Shown here: piece by piece, positions 8,050-17,332 of the stretch
How the letters are laid out: every line of letters starts with the position of its first letter
Numbering within the stretch: position 1 is the stretch's first letter
Source: Anderseniella sp963700895
GTDB lineage: Bacteria; Pseudomonadota; Alphaproteobacteria; Rhizobiales; Aestuariivirgaceae
Assembly: GCA_963700895.1 (NCBI GenBank)
Contig: CAVOZI010000022.1
Coordinates: forward strand, 89,331-153,330
DNA: 64,000 bases
Direction: 5' to 3'
Position numbers and translations under genes: made by a program
Notes under the pieces: model-generated
Seen by the model: only the letters and a program-made list of their open reading frames with translations
Database searches by the model: none
Told to the model about the DNA's origin: nothing

Positions 8050-8874
8050 TTATTGCTTGCACTCGCCCTGTTCGAAGACCTCGAGATCAGCCAGGTTGGC
8101 ATTGAGGGAAAAATCCGTGTAATTCAGCGTCATGTCGCCGGAAATGCCGTTCTGATAGAGCCGCATGTTGATCTGGTAGTCGGGCGTTTCCTGCTCTTTC
8201 TTGTCCGGCTTGTAGTAGGAAATGGTCACCGGCCAGCTGGGCTGCCCGCCGACGCCGGCAAACTTGCCCGCTGACGTTTCTTCTGCTGGCGACTTTTCAG
8301 TGCCGATGAAGGTGATCGCGATGGCCGGATTGGCGCCGTCGGAGCCGTCATAGAGGAGCGCTTCGTCACGGGTTTTGCCGTCCATTGCAGCCTGGACCAG
8401 CTTCAACTGGTGATTGACCGGGAAGATGACGCCGTCCGGCAGGGTGAATGCTTCAGGCGCAGGCTTGGTGATGGCCCCGCCCGCCTGGCCATCCTTGAGC
8501 TCTGCCTTCAGTTCCTTTTCTTCCTGCAGCTGGCTGTCGACATACTGGCTCTGGACATAGCGCAGCTGGTCATTGTCGCCCGATTCCCACATCGACGAGC
8601 GGCTGTCGAGAACGCGGGACTTGCCGCCGGACAGGAAAAACTGGTTGATCATGCGGAAATTGATGGTCCAGCCTTCGCACCCTGAGCCGAGAAACTCGAT
8701 GACCATGCGCCCTTGCGCGCCGTCGATTCCGCTGCGCTCTTCGGCGGACTTTAGCGAAATGTCATAGACGGCCCGATGCGGAACCAGGTTCGGTGCTGCC
8801 GCCTGAGCGGTTGCCACAGGCATCAACATCATCAGGGCCGCACCCAGTGCCGCCCGCCGTCCAACATGCTTCAC
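8050..8874 (-). CDS. eipB: EipB-type periplasmic cell-envelope integrity protein (DUF1849)
   Basis: A 274-residue exported beta-rich protein of the DUF1849/EipB family, known in Brucella as an envelope-integrity factor needed for stress resistance. The signal peptide (KHVGRRAALGAALMMLMP... ending ATAQA) is clear. The two conserved cysteines thought to form a disulfide are present, in GSGCEGW (about C65) and in the last four residues (ECKQ). I prefer GTG 8874, because AGGGAG sits 9 bases upstream; an earlier GTG at 8895 would place that Shine-Dalgarno inside the gene. It stands alone between convergent dinB and the co-oriented dehydrogenase gene. Confidence 0.88.
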   Translation of the reverse strand: MKHVGRRAALGAALMMLMPVATAQAAAPNLVPHRAVYDISLKSAEERSGIDGAQGRMVIEFLGSGCEGWTINFRMINQFFLSGGKSRVLDSRSSMWESGDNDQLRYVQSQYVDSQLQEEKELKAELKDGQAGGAITKPAPEAFTLPDGVIFPVNHQLKLVQAAMDGKTRDEALLYDGSDGANPAIAITFIGTEKSPAEETSAGKFAGVGGQPSWPVTISYYKPDKKEQETPDYQINMRLYQNGISGDMTLNYTDFSLNANLADLEVFEQGECKQ

Positions 8875-8934
8875 GTTCCGCAACTCCCTGTGCACCTCGC
8901 CGGACGTCGAAGATCAGCGCCCGGCCGCCACTCG

Positions 8935-9891
8935 TCAAGTTAACACGTTCCTTGGTTGCCCGCCGAAAAAGGCATTTACATGGTCAACCGTCTGGCGCCA
9001 GCATTCGGTCTGCGCCTCAAGGCTGGCCCAGGCCACGTGCGGGGTGATGATGACGTTGGGCCGGTCCATGACCTTGAGCAGCGGCTGGTCCGGCGCCGGT
9101 GGTTCCTTGGTCAGCACATCGAAGCCGATGCCCGCGATCAACCCTTCATCCAGTGCCGTCACGATGTCTGCCTCGTTGACCAGGCCGCCCCGCGAGGTGT
9201 TGATGATGAAGGGCTTCTTCTTCATCTTCCGGAACTCGAGCATGGCGATCATGTTGCGCGTGGCGTCCATCAGCGGGCAGTGCAGCGTGATGATGTCGGA
9301 CCGCTCCAGCACCTCGTCGAACGGCGTGTACAGTGGCCCGAGGCCGGATACGCCCTTGTGCGCGGCAAACAGCGGCTTCATGCCAAACGCCCGCGCAATG
9401 TCGGCCACGCCCTGACCCAGGTTGCCTTCGCCGAAAATGCCAAGCACCGAGCCCGCAAGGTCCTTGATCGGGTGGGTGTGGAAGCAGAACTGCCCGCTCT
9501 TCTGCCACATGCCGTTGGCCACGTCGCGCTGATAGCCGACGATGCCGCGCCGCAGCGCGAAGATCAGTCCGAACGTATGTTCCGGCACCGTATGGGTTGC
9601 ATAACCGCGCACGTTGGAAACAGTGACGCCATGATCCTTGCAGGCCGGAATGTCGATCACGTCATAGCCGGTCGCCGCCACGGACACCATCTTCAGGTCC
9701 GGCAACTGCTCAAGGCTTTCGCGGCGGATCGGCACCTTGTTGGTGATGGCCACAGTGGCGCCCTTGAGCCGTTCGACGATCTTGTCTGCCGGCGTATTGT
9801 CGTATTCCACCCATTCATGCTCGATGGCCGGACGCACCAGCTCCACCTCGGGCGCGAACGTTCCCCGGTCCAGAAATACGATCTTCGTCAT
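8935..9891 (-). CDS. D-isomer-specific 2-hydroxyacid dehydrogenase (glycerate/hydroxypyruvate reductase-like)
   Basis: A 318-residue NAD(P)-dependent oxidoreductase interconverting a 2-hydroxyacid and a 2-keto acid. A Rossmann dinucleotide site (GIFGEGNLGQGVAD), the catalytic Arg region (NTSRGGLVNE), the Glu of TKEPP and the catalytic His of TPHVAWAS are all visible. The sequence pattern is closest to hydroxypyruvate reductase (HprA-like) enzymes, but substrate is not certain. GGAG lies 5 bases before the ATG. It may be transcribed with eipB, 60 bp downstream. Confidence 0.9.
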   Translation of the reverse strand: MTKIVFLDRGTFAPEVELVRPAIEHEWVEYDNTPADKIVERLKGATVAITNKVPIRRESLEQLPDLKMVSVAATGYDVIDIPACKDHGVTVSNVRGYATHTVPEHTFGLIFALRRGIVGYQRDVANGMWQKSGQFCFHTHPIKDLAGSVLGIFGEGNLGQGVADIARAFGMKPLFAAHKGVSGLGPLYTPFDEVLERSDIITLHCPLMDATRNMIAMLEFRKMKKKPFIINTSRGGLVNEADIVTALDEGLIAGIGFDVLTKEPPAPDQPLLKVMDRPNVIITPHVAWASLEAQTECWRQTVDHVNAFFGGQPRNVLT

Positions 9892-10108
9892 CTCGGCTCC
9901 TACCCTTTTGACTTTGGTCTGATGGGTTCAGCTTTAGCGCGGCGATGGGGGCCTCGCAACTGCGGTGAAACGACACTCCACGATATGGAACACCCTTCCG
10001 CGCATGGCAGATGCCCGCCCGGCGGGGCTGGACGCAGCTTGTGCGCTCGCCCTAGATTGGCCCCCGAACCAATCACCAATCGAAACAATCACAAAAGGCA
10101 GGAAATTC

Positions 10109-10573
10109 ATGGGCCAGATCGACAAGCGACTTGCGGAACTCGGCATCGAAATCCCAACCCCGGCAGCGCCGGTGGCCAACTATGTAGGCTGGGTCCGCAC
10201 TGGCAACCTGGTGTTCACGGCGGGCCAGGTGCCGCTCAAGGACGGCGAGTTCCTGTACAAGGGCATCGTTCCCGACCAGTGCTCCGAGGAAGATGCCAAG
10301 CAGGCCGCGCGGCTGTGCGCCATCAATATCATCGCCCAGCTCAAGCAAGCCTGTGACGGCGACCTCGACCGGGTCAAGCGCATCGTCAAGCTGGTCGGTT
10401 TCGTCAACGGCGCGCCCGGTTTCGGCGGCCAGCCCGGCATCATCAATGGCGCGTCAGACCTGATGGTCGAGGTGTTCGGCGACAAGGGCAAGCACGCCCG
10501 CTCAGCCGTGGGCGCAGGCTCGCTGCCAATCAACCTGTCGGTCGAGATCGAGGCCGTGGCCGAGATCGAGTAA
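10109..10573 (+). CDS. RidA/YjgF-family protein
   Basis: A 154-residue RidA-fold protein. The family hydrolyses reactive enamine/imine intermediates released by PLP enzymes, or has related deaminase roles, as trimers in the cytoplasm. The core VFTAGQVPL, the Arg-containing KRIVKLVGFVNGAPGFGGQP region and the C-terminal GAGSLPINLSVEIEAVAEIE strand are typical. This longer subgroup differs from canonical RidA (about 128 residues). ATG 10109 is preceded by AGGCAGGA and leaves a normal N-terminus; the longer frame from 9965 is unlikely. A second RidA-like gene lies at 48752. Confidence 0.9.
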   Translation: MGQIDKRLAELGIEIPTPAAPVANYVGWVRTGNLVFTAGQVPLKDGEFLYKGIVPDQCSEEDAKQAARLCAINIIAQLKQACDGDLDRVKRIVKLVGFVNGAPGFGGQPGIINGASDLMVEVFGDKGKHARSAVGAGSLPINLSVEIEAVAEIE

Positions 10574-10599
10574 GCCCTCAACGTCCGAGATCTGCCGCC

Positions 10600-11355
10600 A
10601 TGTGGCGTCCATCAAACCCGTTGAGCGATTGGCTGACCGAGCGGCCGATCGCCCATCGGGGCCTGCACGACAAGGCTGCCGGTATCGAGGAAAACTCGCT
10701 GGAGGCGTTTGCCGCCGCCATCACCCAGGGCTATGCGATCGAATGCGACCTGCAATTGTCCGCCGATGGCGAGGCAATGGTATTCCACGACGACACGCTG
10801 GACCGGCTGACCCACCAGAGCGGTCCGGTCATCGCCCGCCCGGCTGCTGAACTGCAGGAGATCGCCTATAGCCACGGGCGCGGCACGATCCCGATCCTTG
10901 ACCAGTTGCTCGGCCTTGCTGACGGCGACGTGGCACTGGTGATCGAACTGAAGAGCCACTGGAATGGCGATACCCGGCTGGCGGCCCGCGTGGCGGCGCT
11001 GCTGGCGGGATATGACGGACCGGTGGCGGTCATGTCGTTCGACCCGGTTCCCATTGCGTGGCTGGCCGACAATGCGCCGGGCTTGTTGCGCGGCATCGTG
11101 GCGGATGGCGCAACCGACCCGGAATATGCCCAGCTTTCATTGCCTTCAAGGCTGAATTTGCGTGAATTTCGCCACGTTTCCGCCACCCGGCCCGACTTTC
11201 TCTCGCTGTGGCGCGAGTGGCTGCCATCGCCGGTATCGCGTGAGGCGCGGGCGGCGGGGCTTCCTCTCATCACGTGGACGATCCGCAACAACCAACAGGC
11301 GTCTGACGCGTTAAGGTGGTGCGACCAGATCACCTTCGAGGGCTACCGTCCCTGA
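10600..11355 (+). CDS. glycerophosphodiester phosphodiesterase
   Basis: A 251-residue cytoplasmic TIM-barrel enzyme that should split glycerophosphodiesters into glycerol-3-phosphate and an alcohol. Catalytic and metal-binding signatures are present: H19-R20-G21 (IAHRG), EEN, ECDLQLS and FHDDTLDR. There is no signal peptide, so it resembles UgpQ more than periplasmic GlpQ. It lies 26 bp after ridA and 5 bp before the DUF482 acyltransferase, consistent with one operon. Confidence 0.92.
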   Translation: MWRPSNPLSDWLTERPIAHRGLHDKAAGIEENSLEAFAAAITQGYAIECDLQLSADGEAMVFHDDTLDRLTHQSGPVIARPAAELQEIAYSHGRGTIPILDQLLGLADGDVALVIELKSHWNGDTRLAARVAALLAGYDGPVAVMSFDPVPIAWLADNAPGLLRGIVADGATDPEYAQLSLPSRLNLREFRHVSATRPDFLSLWREWLPSPVSREARAAGLPLITWTIRNNQQASDALRWCDQITFEGYRP

Positions 11356-11360
11356 CGTCC

Positions 11361-12563
11361 ATGACCACCACGACCGCCGAACAGCAATTCGTAATCGAGG
11401 TTCACCAGTCACTGTCCGCCATCGCGGCCGAGACGTGGGACGCCTGCGCCAACCCTCCAGGTCAGCCGCACAACCCGTTTGTTCGCCATGCTTTCCTCAA
11501 CGCACTTGAGCAATCCGGATCGGCGGTGGCGGAAACCGGCTGGCTGGGCCAACACCTGCAACTGCGGGATGGGAAGGGCGATACGCTTGCCGTGATGCCC
11601 TGCTATCTGAAGAACCACAGCCAGGGCGAGTATGTGTTCGATTATGGCTGGGCAGAGGCCATTCAGCGCGCCGGCGGGCGGTACTATCCGAAACTGCAGG
11701 TGTCGGTGCCGTTCACCCCGGCATCAGGCCCGCGTGTGCTGACGGCAGACCGCGACCGCCTGCCCTCCATCCGGGCCGCCATGGGCAATGCGGCGGAGCA
11801 ATTGTGCGAGCAGCTTGGCGCGTCGTCGGTGCACATGACATTCCTCAAGCAGGACGAATACGACGACTTCGGCCAACAGGACTGGCTGCAGCGCAACGAC
11901 ACCCAGTTCCATTGGTACAATGAGGGTTTTTCCTCGTTTGATCAATTTCTTGACACCCTTTCTTCACGCAAGCGGAAGAACATCCGCAAGGAACGCAATG
12001 CGGTCCACGAGAGTGGTCTGGAGATCATGTGCCTTACGGGCAAGGACATCACCGAGGAACACTGGGACCACTTCTTTCGCTTCTACATGGACACAGGCTC
12101 GCGCAAGTGGGGCACGCCTTACCTCACCCGCGAGTTCTTTTCCCGCGTTGGCGAAACCATGGCCGAGGACATTCTGCTGGTGATGGTTCGCAACAATGGC
12201 CGGTGGATTGCCGGGGCCATCAACTTCATTGGTGGCGACACGCTCTATGGCCGCAACTGGGGCTGCATCGAGTACCACCACTGCCTGCACTTCGAGGTCT
12301 GCTATTACCAGGCCATCGACTTCGCCATCGAGCGTGGGCTGAACACGGTCGAGGCCGGCGCGCAAGGGGCGCACAAGCTGGCCCGCGGCTATTTGCCGGT
12401 CACAACCCGGTCAGTCCACTATATCCGCGACCCGCGCCTGCACCGCGCCGTAGCGGATTACCTGGAACACGAACGCCGCGCGGTCGAACGTGACAACCAG
12501 CATCTGGGTGAACATTCGCCGTTCCGCAAAGGCGTCGAGCGTGATCTTGAAGGCGATTTCTGA
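11361..12563 (+). CDS. GNAT/FemAB-fold acyltransferase, DUF482 (peptidogalycan biosynthesis-like)
   Basis: A 400-residue protein of the DUF482 family, related to FemAB and GNAT acyltransferases. Recognisable stretches are NPFVRHAFLNALE near the N-terminus, the KRKNIRKER basic segment mid-protein, and GAQGAHKLARGYLPV near the C-terminus. Substrate and partner are unknown; relatives are proposed to modify cell-envelope glycans. ATG 11361 lies 5 bp after the GDPD stop; the longer frame from 11316 would overlap that gene. No signal peptide or membrane helix is seen. Confidence 0.85.
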   Translation: MTTTTAEQQFVIEVHQSLSAIAAETWDACANPPGQPHNPFVRHAFLNALEQSGSAVAETGWLGQHLQLRDGKGDTLAVMPCYLKNHSQGEYVFDYGWAEAIQRAGGRYYPKLQVSVPFTPASGPRVLTADRDRLPSIRAAMGNAAEQLCEQLGASSVHMTFLKQDEYDDFGQQDWLQRNDTQFHWYNEGFSSFDQFLDTLSSRKRKNIRKERNAVHESGLEIMCLTGKDITEEHWDHFFRFYMDTGSRKWGTPYLTREFFSRVGETMAEDILLVMVRNNGRWIAGAINFIGGDTLYGRNWGCIEYHHCLHFEVCYYQAIDFAIERGLNTVEAGAQGAHKLARGYLPVTTRSVHYIRDPRLHRAVADYLEHERRAVERDNQHLGEHSPFRKGVERDLEGDF

Positions 12564-12634
12564 GGGCTTGGCCCTGATGCAAGCTTGCGTTACTCATCAA
12601 GTATAGGCCGGATGCCAAGCGGGAATGAGCAAAG

Positions 12635-13057
12635 ATGAACAGCTACGACGACCAGAACGTATTCGCCAAGATCCTTCGCGGGGAGTTGCCCGCCCACAAG
12701 ATCTACGAGGATGACAAGACCATCGCCATCATGGACATCATGCCTCGTTCCGATGGTCATGCGCTGGTGATCCCAAGGGCGGCCTCGCGCAACCTGCTGG
12801 ACATTTCCGCCGATGATCTCGCCGCCGTCTACGCCACGGTGCAGAAGCTGGCGAAGGCAGCGGCCAAGGCTTTCGGCGCTGATGGCGTCACCATCCAGCA
12901 GTTCAACGAACCCGCCGGCGGCCAGGTGGTGTTCCACACCCACGTCCACGTCATCCCGCGCCATGAAGGTGTCAGCTTGCGGCCTCATACCGGCCAGATG
13001 GCCGACCAGGACGACCTGAAGGCGTGGGCTGAAAAGTGGCGCGCGGCGCTGGCCTAA
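12635..13057 (+). CDS. HIT-family (HINT-like) nucleotide hydrolase
   Basis: A 140-residue HIT protein with the histidine-triad motif HTHVHVI at residues 101-107. Such proteins hydrolyse nucleoside phosphoramidates or dinucleoside polyphosphates as dimers. The length and N-terminus (QNVFAKILRGELPAHKIYED) match the bacterial Hit/HinT subgroup. Its stop overlaps the convergent azlD stop by 4 bp (13054-13057). Confidence 0.93.
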   Translation: MNSYDDQNVFAKILRGELPAHKIYEDDKTIAIMDIMPRSDGHALVIPRAASRNLLDISADDLAAVYATVQKLAKAAAKAFGADGVTIQQFNEPAGGQVVFHTHVHVIPRHEGVSLRPHTGQMADQDDLKAWAEKWRAALA

Positions 13058-13389
13058 CCGATAGCCACCGCGAGCACGCCCAGCGCAAGAACGCACGCAA
13101 AGGTGCCTGCCTGGGTGGCACGGCCCCACAGGGCGAACACGGCCACGCCCGCCGCGATGGCCAGCAGCCGCGCGGCCAGCGGAATGTCGGCCAGCACGCC
13201 CGAGGGCGCAATGACGATGCGCATGACGAGCGCCGCCACCAGCGCGGTGGAAACTGCCCTCACCCACAAAAGGACGTCGCTTTCCGGGTCGATGCGGGTG
13301 ACTGCCACCACACCTAGCAGACGCCAGACATAGGTGATCGCCATGCCCGCAGGCACCATGCAGGCGATGATCCAAATTGCCTCACTCAT
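13054..13389 (-). CDS. azlD: AzlD-family branched-chain amino acid export subunit
   Basis: A 111-residue membrane protein with about four hydrophobic segments, the small partner of AzlC in branched-chain amino acid export. Typical features are the conserved YVWRLLG near the N-terminus and the hydrophobic helices that follow. I chose ATG 13389, which overlaps the azlC stop by 8 bp; a GTG three codons earlier is also possible. No regulator is adjacent. Confidence 0.85.
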   Translation of the reverse strand: MSEAIWIIACMVPAGMAITYVWRLLGVVAVTRIDPESDVLLWVRAVSTALVAALVMRIVIAPSGVLADIPLAARLLAIAAGVAVFALWGRATQAGTFACVLALGVLAVAIG

Positions 13390-14146
13390 GTGGATCACCC
13401 CGGTTGATCAGCCCCTTGCGGCGGGGCCTGAACAGCAGGAACGCCAGCGTGCCACCGCCGACGCCGGCCAGCAGCAGGTCGAAATCGGGCGCATACCAGC
13501 GCGCCAGCGGCAGCAGCACGGCGCCAGCGGCAATCGCTGCCCAGTCGAACCACCACCTGGCGCTTGCCAGCAATGACAACAAAAAGAAGGCGGGCGTAAA
13601 GAATACCATGCACGCTGCCAGCACTGGCGGCAGCCTGTCCGCCACGTGAAAGCCCACCGGCACCACCACGCACATCGCCACCATCAGCGTCGCGCCAAGA
13701 CCTATCAGCCAGGGCAGATGCTGGCGCTTCGGCACCTTGTCGAGATGGGTGACCGACAACAGCCAGATGGTGACGGCGGTGAAGTAAGCCAGCAGGAATT
13801 CCGGCCAGCGCGCCGCACCCGGCAGCCGCACCTGCGCCAGTACGCCGATCACCATCGGCAACAGCCGGACCGCCGTCAGCGACACCGCCGCCGCGATCAG
13901 CAGCAGTGCCGCACCCGCCTGCCACATGGTCACGAACAGCACCTGCCCCGGCAGCGCCCAGATCAGCGGGATGGTTGCCATGCCGGCCAGCAGCGGAAAG
14001 TCCAGATCGTTGATCAGCGCGCCGAAACCGATGAAGGAACACGCCATCACCAGGCCCGGCATCGACAGCGCCGCACGCATGCCGCCCCAAACACCCGTCC
14101 AGTCATAGGTGTCGCGTTCGACTTGCAGGTTAGGTTGCTCGTTCAT
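13382..14146 (-). CDS. azlC: AzlC-family branched-chain amino acid permease
   Basis: A 254-residue inner-membrane protein with several hydrophobic helices. The family hallmark GLVMACSFIGFGALINDLDFPLLAG region in helix 1 is present. With AzlD it should export branched-chain or related amino acids. It overlaps azlD, so the two are translationally coupled. The start ATG 14146 follows about 125 bp of spacer that contains the clpA terminator. Confidence 0.87.
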   Translation of the reverse strand: MNEQPNLQVERDTYDWTGVWGGMRAALSMPGLVMACSFIGFGALINDLDFPLLAGMATIPLIWALPGQVLFVTMWQAGAALLLIAAAVSLTAVRLLPMVIGVLAQVRLPGAARWPEFLLAYFTAVTIWLLSVTHLDKVPKRQHLPWLIGLGATLMVAMCVVVPVGFHVADRLPPVLAACMVFFTPAFFLLSLLASARWWFDWAAIAAGAVLLPLARWYAPDFDLLLAGVGGGTLAFLLFRPRRKGLINRGDPHE

Positions 14147-14219
14147 CCCTGCCCTGTTACGGACTGGCGGGTCCGGTTGACAAGCAGCGTTGCCGCATGG
14201 TGCCCATGCAAGAACGTAA

Positions 14220-14250
14220 AAGGGCCGGACGCCTCTCAGCTCCGGCCCTT
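14220..14250 (-). terminator. intrinsic terminator downstream of clpA
   Basis: A perfect 10-bp stem (14241-14250 with 14220-14229) encloses an 11-base loop and is followed on the minus strand by TTTT (14221-14218). It lies 23 bp after the clpA stop. Confidence 0.75.
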
Positions 14251-14272
14251 CTGGACTCGCGCCCGGTAACGG

Positions 14273-16723
14273 CTACTTCACGGTTTCCGTCTTGTCCTTC
14301 GGACCACCCGGCTTCTTCTTTGCTGCGGCCTTGGTGGCGGGAGAGCCCTTGGCCTTTTTCTTGGCCGGGGGCTTCTTGGCCGACGGCAACGACTTGCGGG
14401 CTTCCGGCTTCGGCAGCGCCTTCTCCTCGTCGCGCGCGAGGTAGGTGAACTTCAGTTCGTCCAGACCCTGCGCATCCTTGCCGAGAAGCACCCGCACCGT
14501 GCCGCCGTTCTTCAGCTTGCCGAACAGCACCTCGTCCGCCAGCGGCTGCTTGACGTACTTCTGGATCACGCGCGACAGCGGCCGAGCACCCATCTGTTCG
14601 TCATAGCCTTCGCGCGCCAGCCAGTCGGCCGCCTCGTCGGACAGCTCGATGTTGATCTGGCGCTCGTCAAGCTGGGCTTCCAGCTGCAGCACGAACTTCT
14701 GCACCACCATGCGCACCACTTCCGGCGGCAGGTGGCCGAACGGAATGATGGCATCCAGCCGGTTGCGGAATTCCGGTGAAAACATCTTGGTGATGGCCTC
14801 CGAATCGTCACCTTCCCGCTTCGACCGGGTGAATCCGAAGGCGGCCTTGGCAAGGTCTGCCGCGCCCGCATTGGTGGTCATGATCAGGATCACGTTGCGG
14901 AAATCGATCGACTTGCCGTTGTGGTCGGTCAGCTTGCCGTGGTCCATGACCTGCAGCAGGATGTTGAACAGATCCGGATGCGCCTTCTCGATCTCGTCGA
15001 GCAGCAGCACGCAATACGGGTTCTGATCGACGCCGTCAGTCAGCAGGCCACCCTGGTCGAAGCCGACATAGCCGGGCGGTGCCCCGATCAGCCGCGACAC
15101 CGAGTGCCGCTCCATGTACTCCGACATGTCGAAGCGCAGCATTTCAACGCCCAGCACCTCGGCCAGCCGCTTGGCCACTTCCGTCTTGCCGACGCCGGTG
15201 GGGCCGGAAAACAGGTAGCTGCCGATCGGCTTTTCCGGTTCGCGAAGCCCTGCGCGTGCCAGCTTGATGGCCGACGCCAGCGCTTCGATGGCCTGGTCCT
15301 GACCAAACACCACCCGCTTCAGTTCCACGTCCAGGTCCTTCAGCAGTTCCTGGTCCGACTTGGACACGGTCTTGGGCGGGATGCGGGCCATGGTGGCGAT
15401 GACATCTTCAATGTCGGCGACGTCGATGGTCTTCTTCCGCTTCTTCTCAGGCAGCAGCATCTGCGACGCGCCCGTCTCGTCGATCACGTCGATCGCCTTG
15501 TCCGGCAGCTTGCGGTCGTTGATGTAGCGCGATGACAGTTCCACCGCCGACTTGATGGCCTCGGAGGTGTACTTCACCTTGTGGAAGTCCTCGAAATAGG
15601 GCTTCAGGCCGGTGAGGATCTTGATTGCATCGGGAACCGAAGGCTCGTTCACGTCGATCTTCTGGAAGCGGCGCACCAGTGCGCGATCCTTCTCGAAGTG
15701 CTGGCGGTACTCCTTGTAGGTCGTCGAGCCGATACAACGCAGATTGCCTGAAGACAGTGCAGGCTTCAGCAGGTTGGAGGCATCCATCGCCCCGCCCGAC
15801 GTGGCGCCGGCGCCGATCACCGTGTGAATTTCGTCGATGAACATGATGGCGCCATCGTATTCCTCGATTTCCTTCACGACCGCCTTGAGCCGTTCTTCGA
15901 AATCGCCGCGATAGCGCGTGCCGGCCAGCAGCACACCCATATCGAGCTGGAAGATGGTGCAATCCTTGAGGACTTCCGGCACATCGCCGTTGACGATCTT
16001 GCGGGCCAGGCCCTCGGCGATTGCCGTCTTGCCGACGCCGGGGTCACCGACGAACAGCGGATTGTTCTTGGAGCGGCGGCAGAGCACCTGGATGGTGCGG
16101 TTCACCTCGGCCTCGCGGCCGATCAGCGGGTCGATCTTGCCGTCCAGCGCCTTCTGGTTGAGGTTGATGCAGAAGCTGTCCAGCGCATCGCCGCCCTTCT
16201 CGGTTTCGGGCGAATCGTCGTCGTTCTGGTCATTGTCGGGTTGCTGCTGCGCACCCTGAACGGAGCGGCTTTCCGACATGCCCGGCTTCTTGGCGATGCC
16301 ATGGGAAATGAAATTGACCGCATCGTAGCGGGTCATGTCCTGTTCCTGCAGGAAGTACGCGGCGTGGCTTTCACGCTCGGCGAAGATGGCGACCAGCACA
16401 TTGGCGCCGGTGACTTCTTCCCTGCCCGAAGACTGGACGTGAATCACCGCACGCTGGATCACCCGCTGGAAGCCGGCAGTGGGCTTGGCGTCCTCGCCGG
16501 TCGCCATGATCAGGCTGGCCAGGTCATGGTCGACATAGTTTTCCAGATTGGAGCGGAGTTGCTCGATATCAACGCCGCACGCGCGCATCACCGATGCCGC
16601 GTCCTTGTCGTCAACCAGCGCCAGGAGCAGGTGCTCCAGCGTGGCGTACTCGTGACTGCGGTCACTGGCCAGAGCCAGCGCCCGGTGAAGGGCTTGTTCA
16701 AGGCTTCCTGAAAATGTGGGCAC
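14273..16723 (-). CDS. clpA: ATP-dependent Clp protease ATP-binding subunit ClpA with a lysine-rich C-terminal tail
   Basis: An 816-residue AAA+ unfoldase that feeds substrates to ClpP. It has an N-domain (1-145), an Asp-rich linker, AAA1 with Walker A GDPGVGKT (226-233) and Walker B MFIDEIHT, and AAA2 with Walker A GPTGVGKT and Walker B LLLDEIEKAHP. The start is GTG 16723, matching the family N-terminus. The last 50 or so residues form a Lys/Ala/Pro-rich extension absent from E. coli ClpA (758 residues), giving the greater length. It lies 12 bp after clpS and ends before a clear terminator. Confidence 0.97.
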   Translation of the reverse strand: MPTFSGSLEQALHRALALASDRSHEYATLEHLLLALVDDKDAASVMRACGVDIEQLRSNLENYVDHDLASLIMATGEDAKPTAGFQRVIQRAVIHVQSSGREEVTGANVLVAIFAERESHAAYFLQEQDMTRYDAVNFISHGIAKKPGMSESRSVQGAQQQPDNDQNDDDSPETEKGGDALDSFCINLNQKALDGKIDPLIGREAEVNRTIQVLCRRSKNNPLFVGDPGVGKTAIAEGLARKIVNGDVPEVLKDCTIFQLDMGVLLAGTRYRGDFEERLKAVVKEIEEYDGAIMFIDEIHTVIGAGATSGGAMDASNLLKPALSSGNLRCIGSTTYKEYRQHFEKDRALVRRFQKIDVNEPSVPDAIKILTGLKPYFEDFHKVKYTSEAIKSAVELSSRYINDRKLPDKAIDVIDETGASQMLLPEKKRKKTIDVADIEDVIATMARIPPKTVSKSDQELLKDLDVELKRVVFGQDQAIEALASAIKLARAGLREPEKPIGSYLFSGPTGVGKTEVAKRLAEVLGVEMLRFDMSEYMERHSVSRLIGAPPGYVGFDQGGLLTDGVDQNPYCVLLLDEIEKAHPDLFNILLQVMDHGKLTDHNGKSIDFRNVILIMTTNAGAADLAKAAFGFTRSKREGDDSEAITKMFSPEFRNRLDAIIPFGHLPPEVVRMVVQKFVLQLEAQLDERQINIELSDEAADWLAREGYDEQMGARPLSRVIQKYVKQPLADEVLFGKLKNGGTVRVLLGKDAQGLDELKFTYLARDEEKALPKPEARKSLPSAKKPPAKKKAKGSPATKAAAKKKPGGPKDKTETVK

Positions 16724-16735
16724 TTGGGCCGGCTC

Positions 16736-17080
16736 CTATTCCTTTTCCATGGTGCACTGCAGCGGGTGCGAATGCTGCCGGGCAAAGTCCATGACCTGTG
16801 TCACTTTGGTTTCGGCGATCTCGTACGTGTAGACACCGCACACGCCGACACCCTTCTGATGCACGTGCAGCATGATGACCGTCGCTTCTTCCCGCCCCTT
16901 GCCGAAGAATCGCTCAAGCACATGCACGACGAACTCCATCGGAGTGTAGTCGTCATTGAGCAGCAGCACCTTGTACAGGCTCGGCTTCTTGGTCTTGGTC
17001 TGGGTACGGGTAATGACGCCGGTTTGCCCGCCGCCCTTGCCGTCGCCGTCCTTTTCCTTGTCTGCCAGATAAACCGTCAT
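16736..17080 (-). CDS. clpS: ClpS adaptor of the ClpAP protease
   Basis: A 114-residue adaptor that delivers N-degron substrates to ClpA and blocks ClpA self-degradation. The conserved core is complete: LLNDDYTPMEFVVHVLERFF, the metal-site-like MLHVHQKGVGVCGVYTYEIAETKV and the closing segment. An N-terminal low-complexity extension (about 25 residues) precedes it, as in other alphaproteobacteria. It is the first gene of clpS-clpA. Confidence 0.96.
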   Translation of the reverse strand: MTVYLADKEKDGDGKGGGQTGVITRTQTKTKKPSLYKVLLLNDDYTPMEFVVHVLERFFGKGREEATVIMLHVHQKGVGVCGVYTYEIAETKVTQVMDFARQHSHPLQCTMEKE

Positions 17081-17243
17081 CGTTCCGCTGGTCTGCAGTC
17101 AGCGTGCAGCCCCATAGCTGCAAGCCGTTACAATCATCCATGCCCCATCATATAGGCGTCAATGGCCGGATTGCGAGAGCCAGCGAAAAGGCTTTCCACC
17201 TGCCGCAATAATGGCCGGCTCTGCAGTGAAATCGTCCGATGCA

Positions 17244-17277
17244 AACGAAAACCGCCCGGTACTTGCGTACCAGGCGG
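17244..17277 (-). terminator. intrinsic terminator of the phasin gene
   Basis: An 11-bp stem (17267-17277 with 17252-17262, one G-U pair) encloses a TTGC tetraloop and is followed on the minus strand by TTTTCGTTT. It lies 55 bp after the phasin stop. Confidence 0.8.
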
Positions 17278-17332
17278 CTAAAACCGGCAGCCCGGCGTGA
17301 TGGACTGCCTTGCTTTCAGTGAAATCAGCGAA

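Noticed and set aside
8956..10356. 466-codon plus-strand open frame over the dehydrogenase and ridA
   Set aside because: It runs antisense through one clear gene and out of frame through another, with no recognisable protein.
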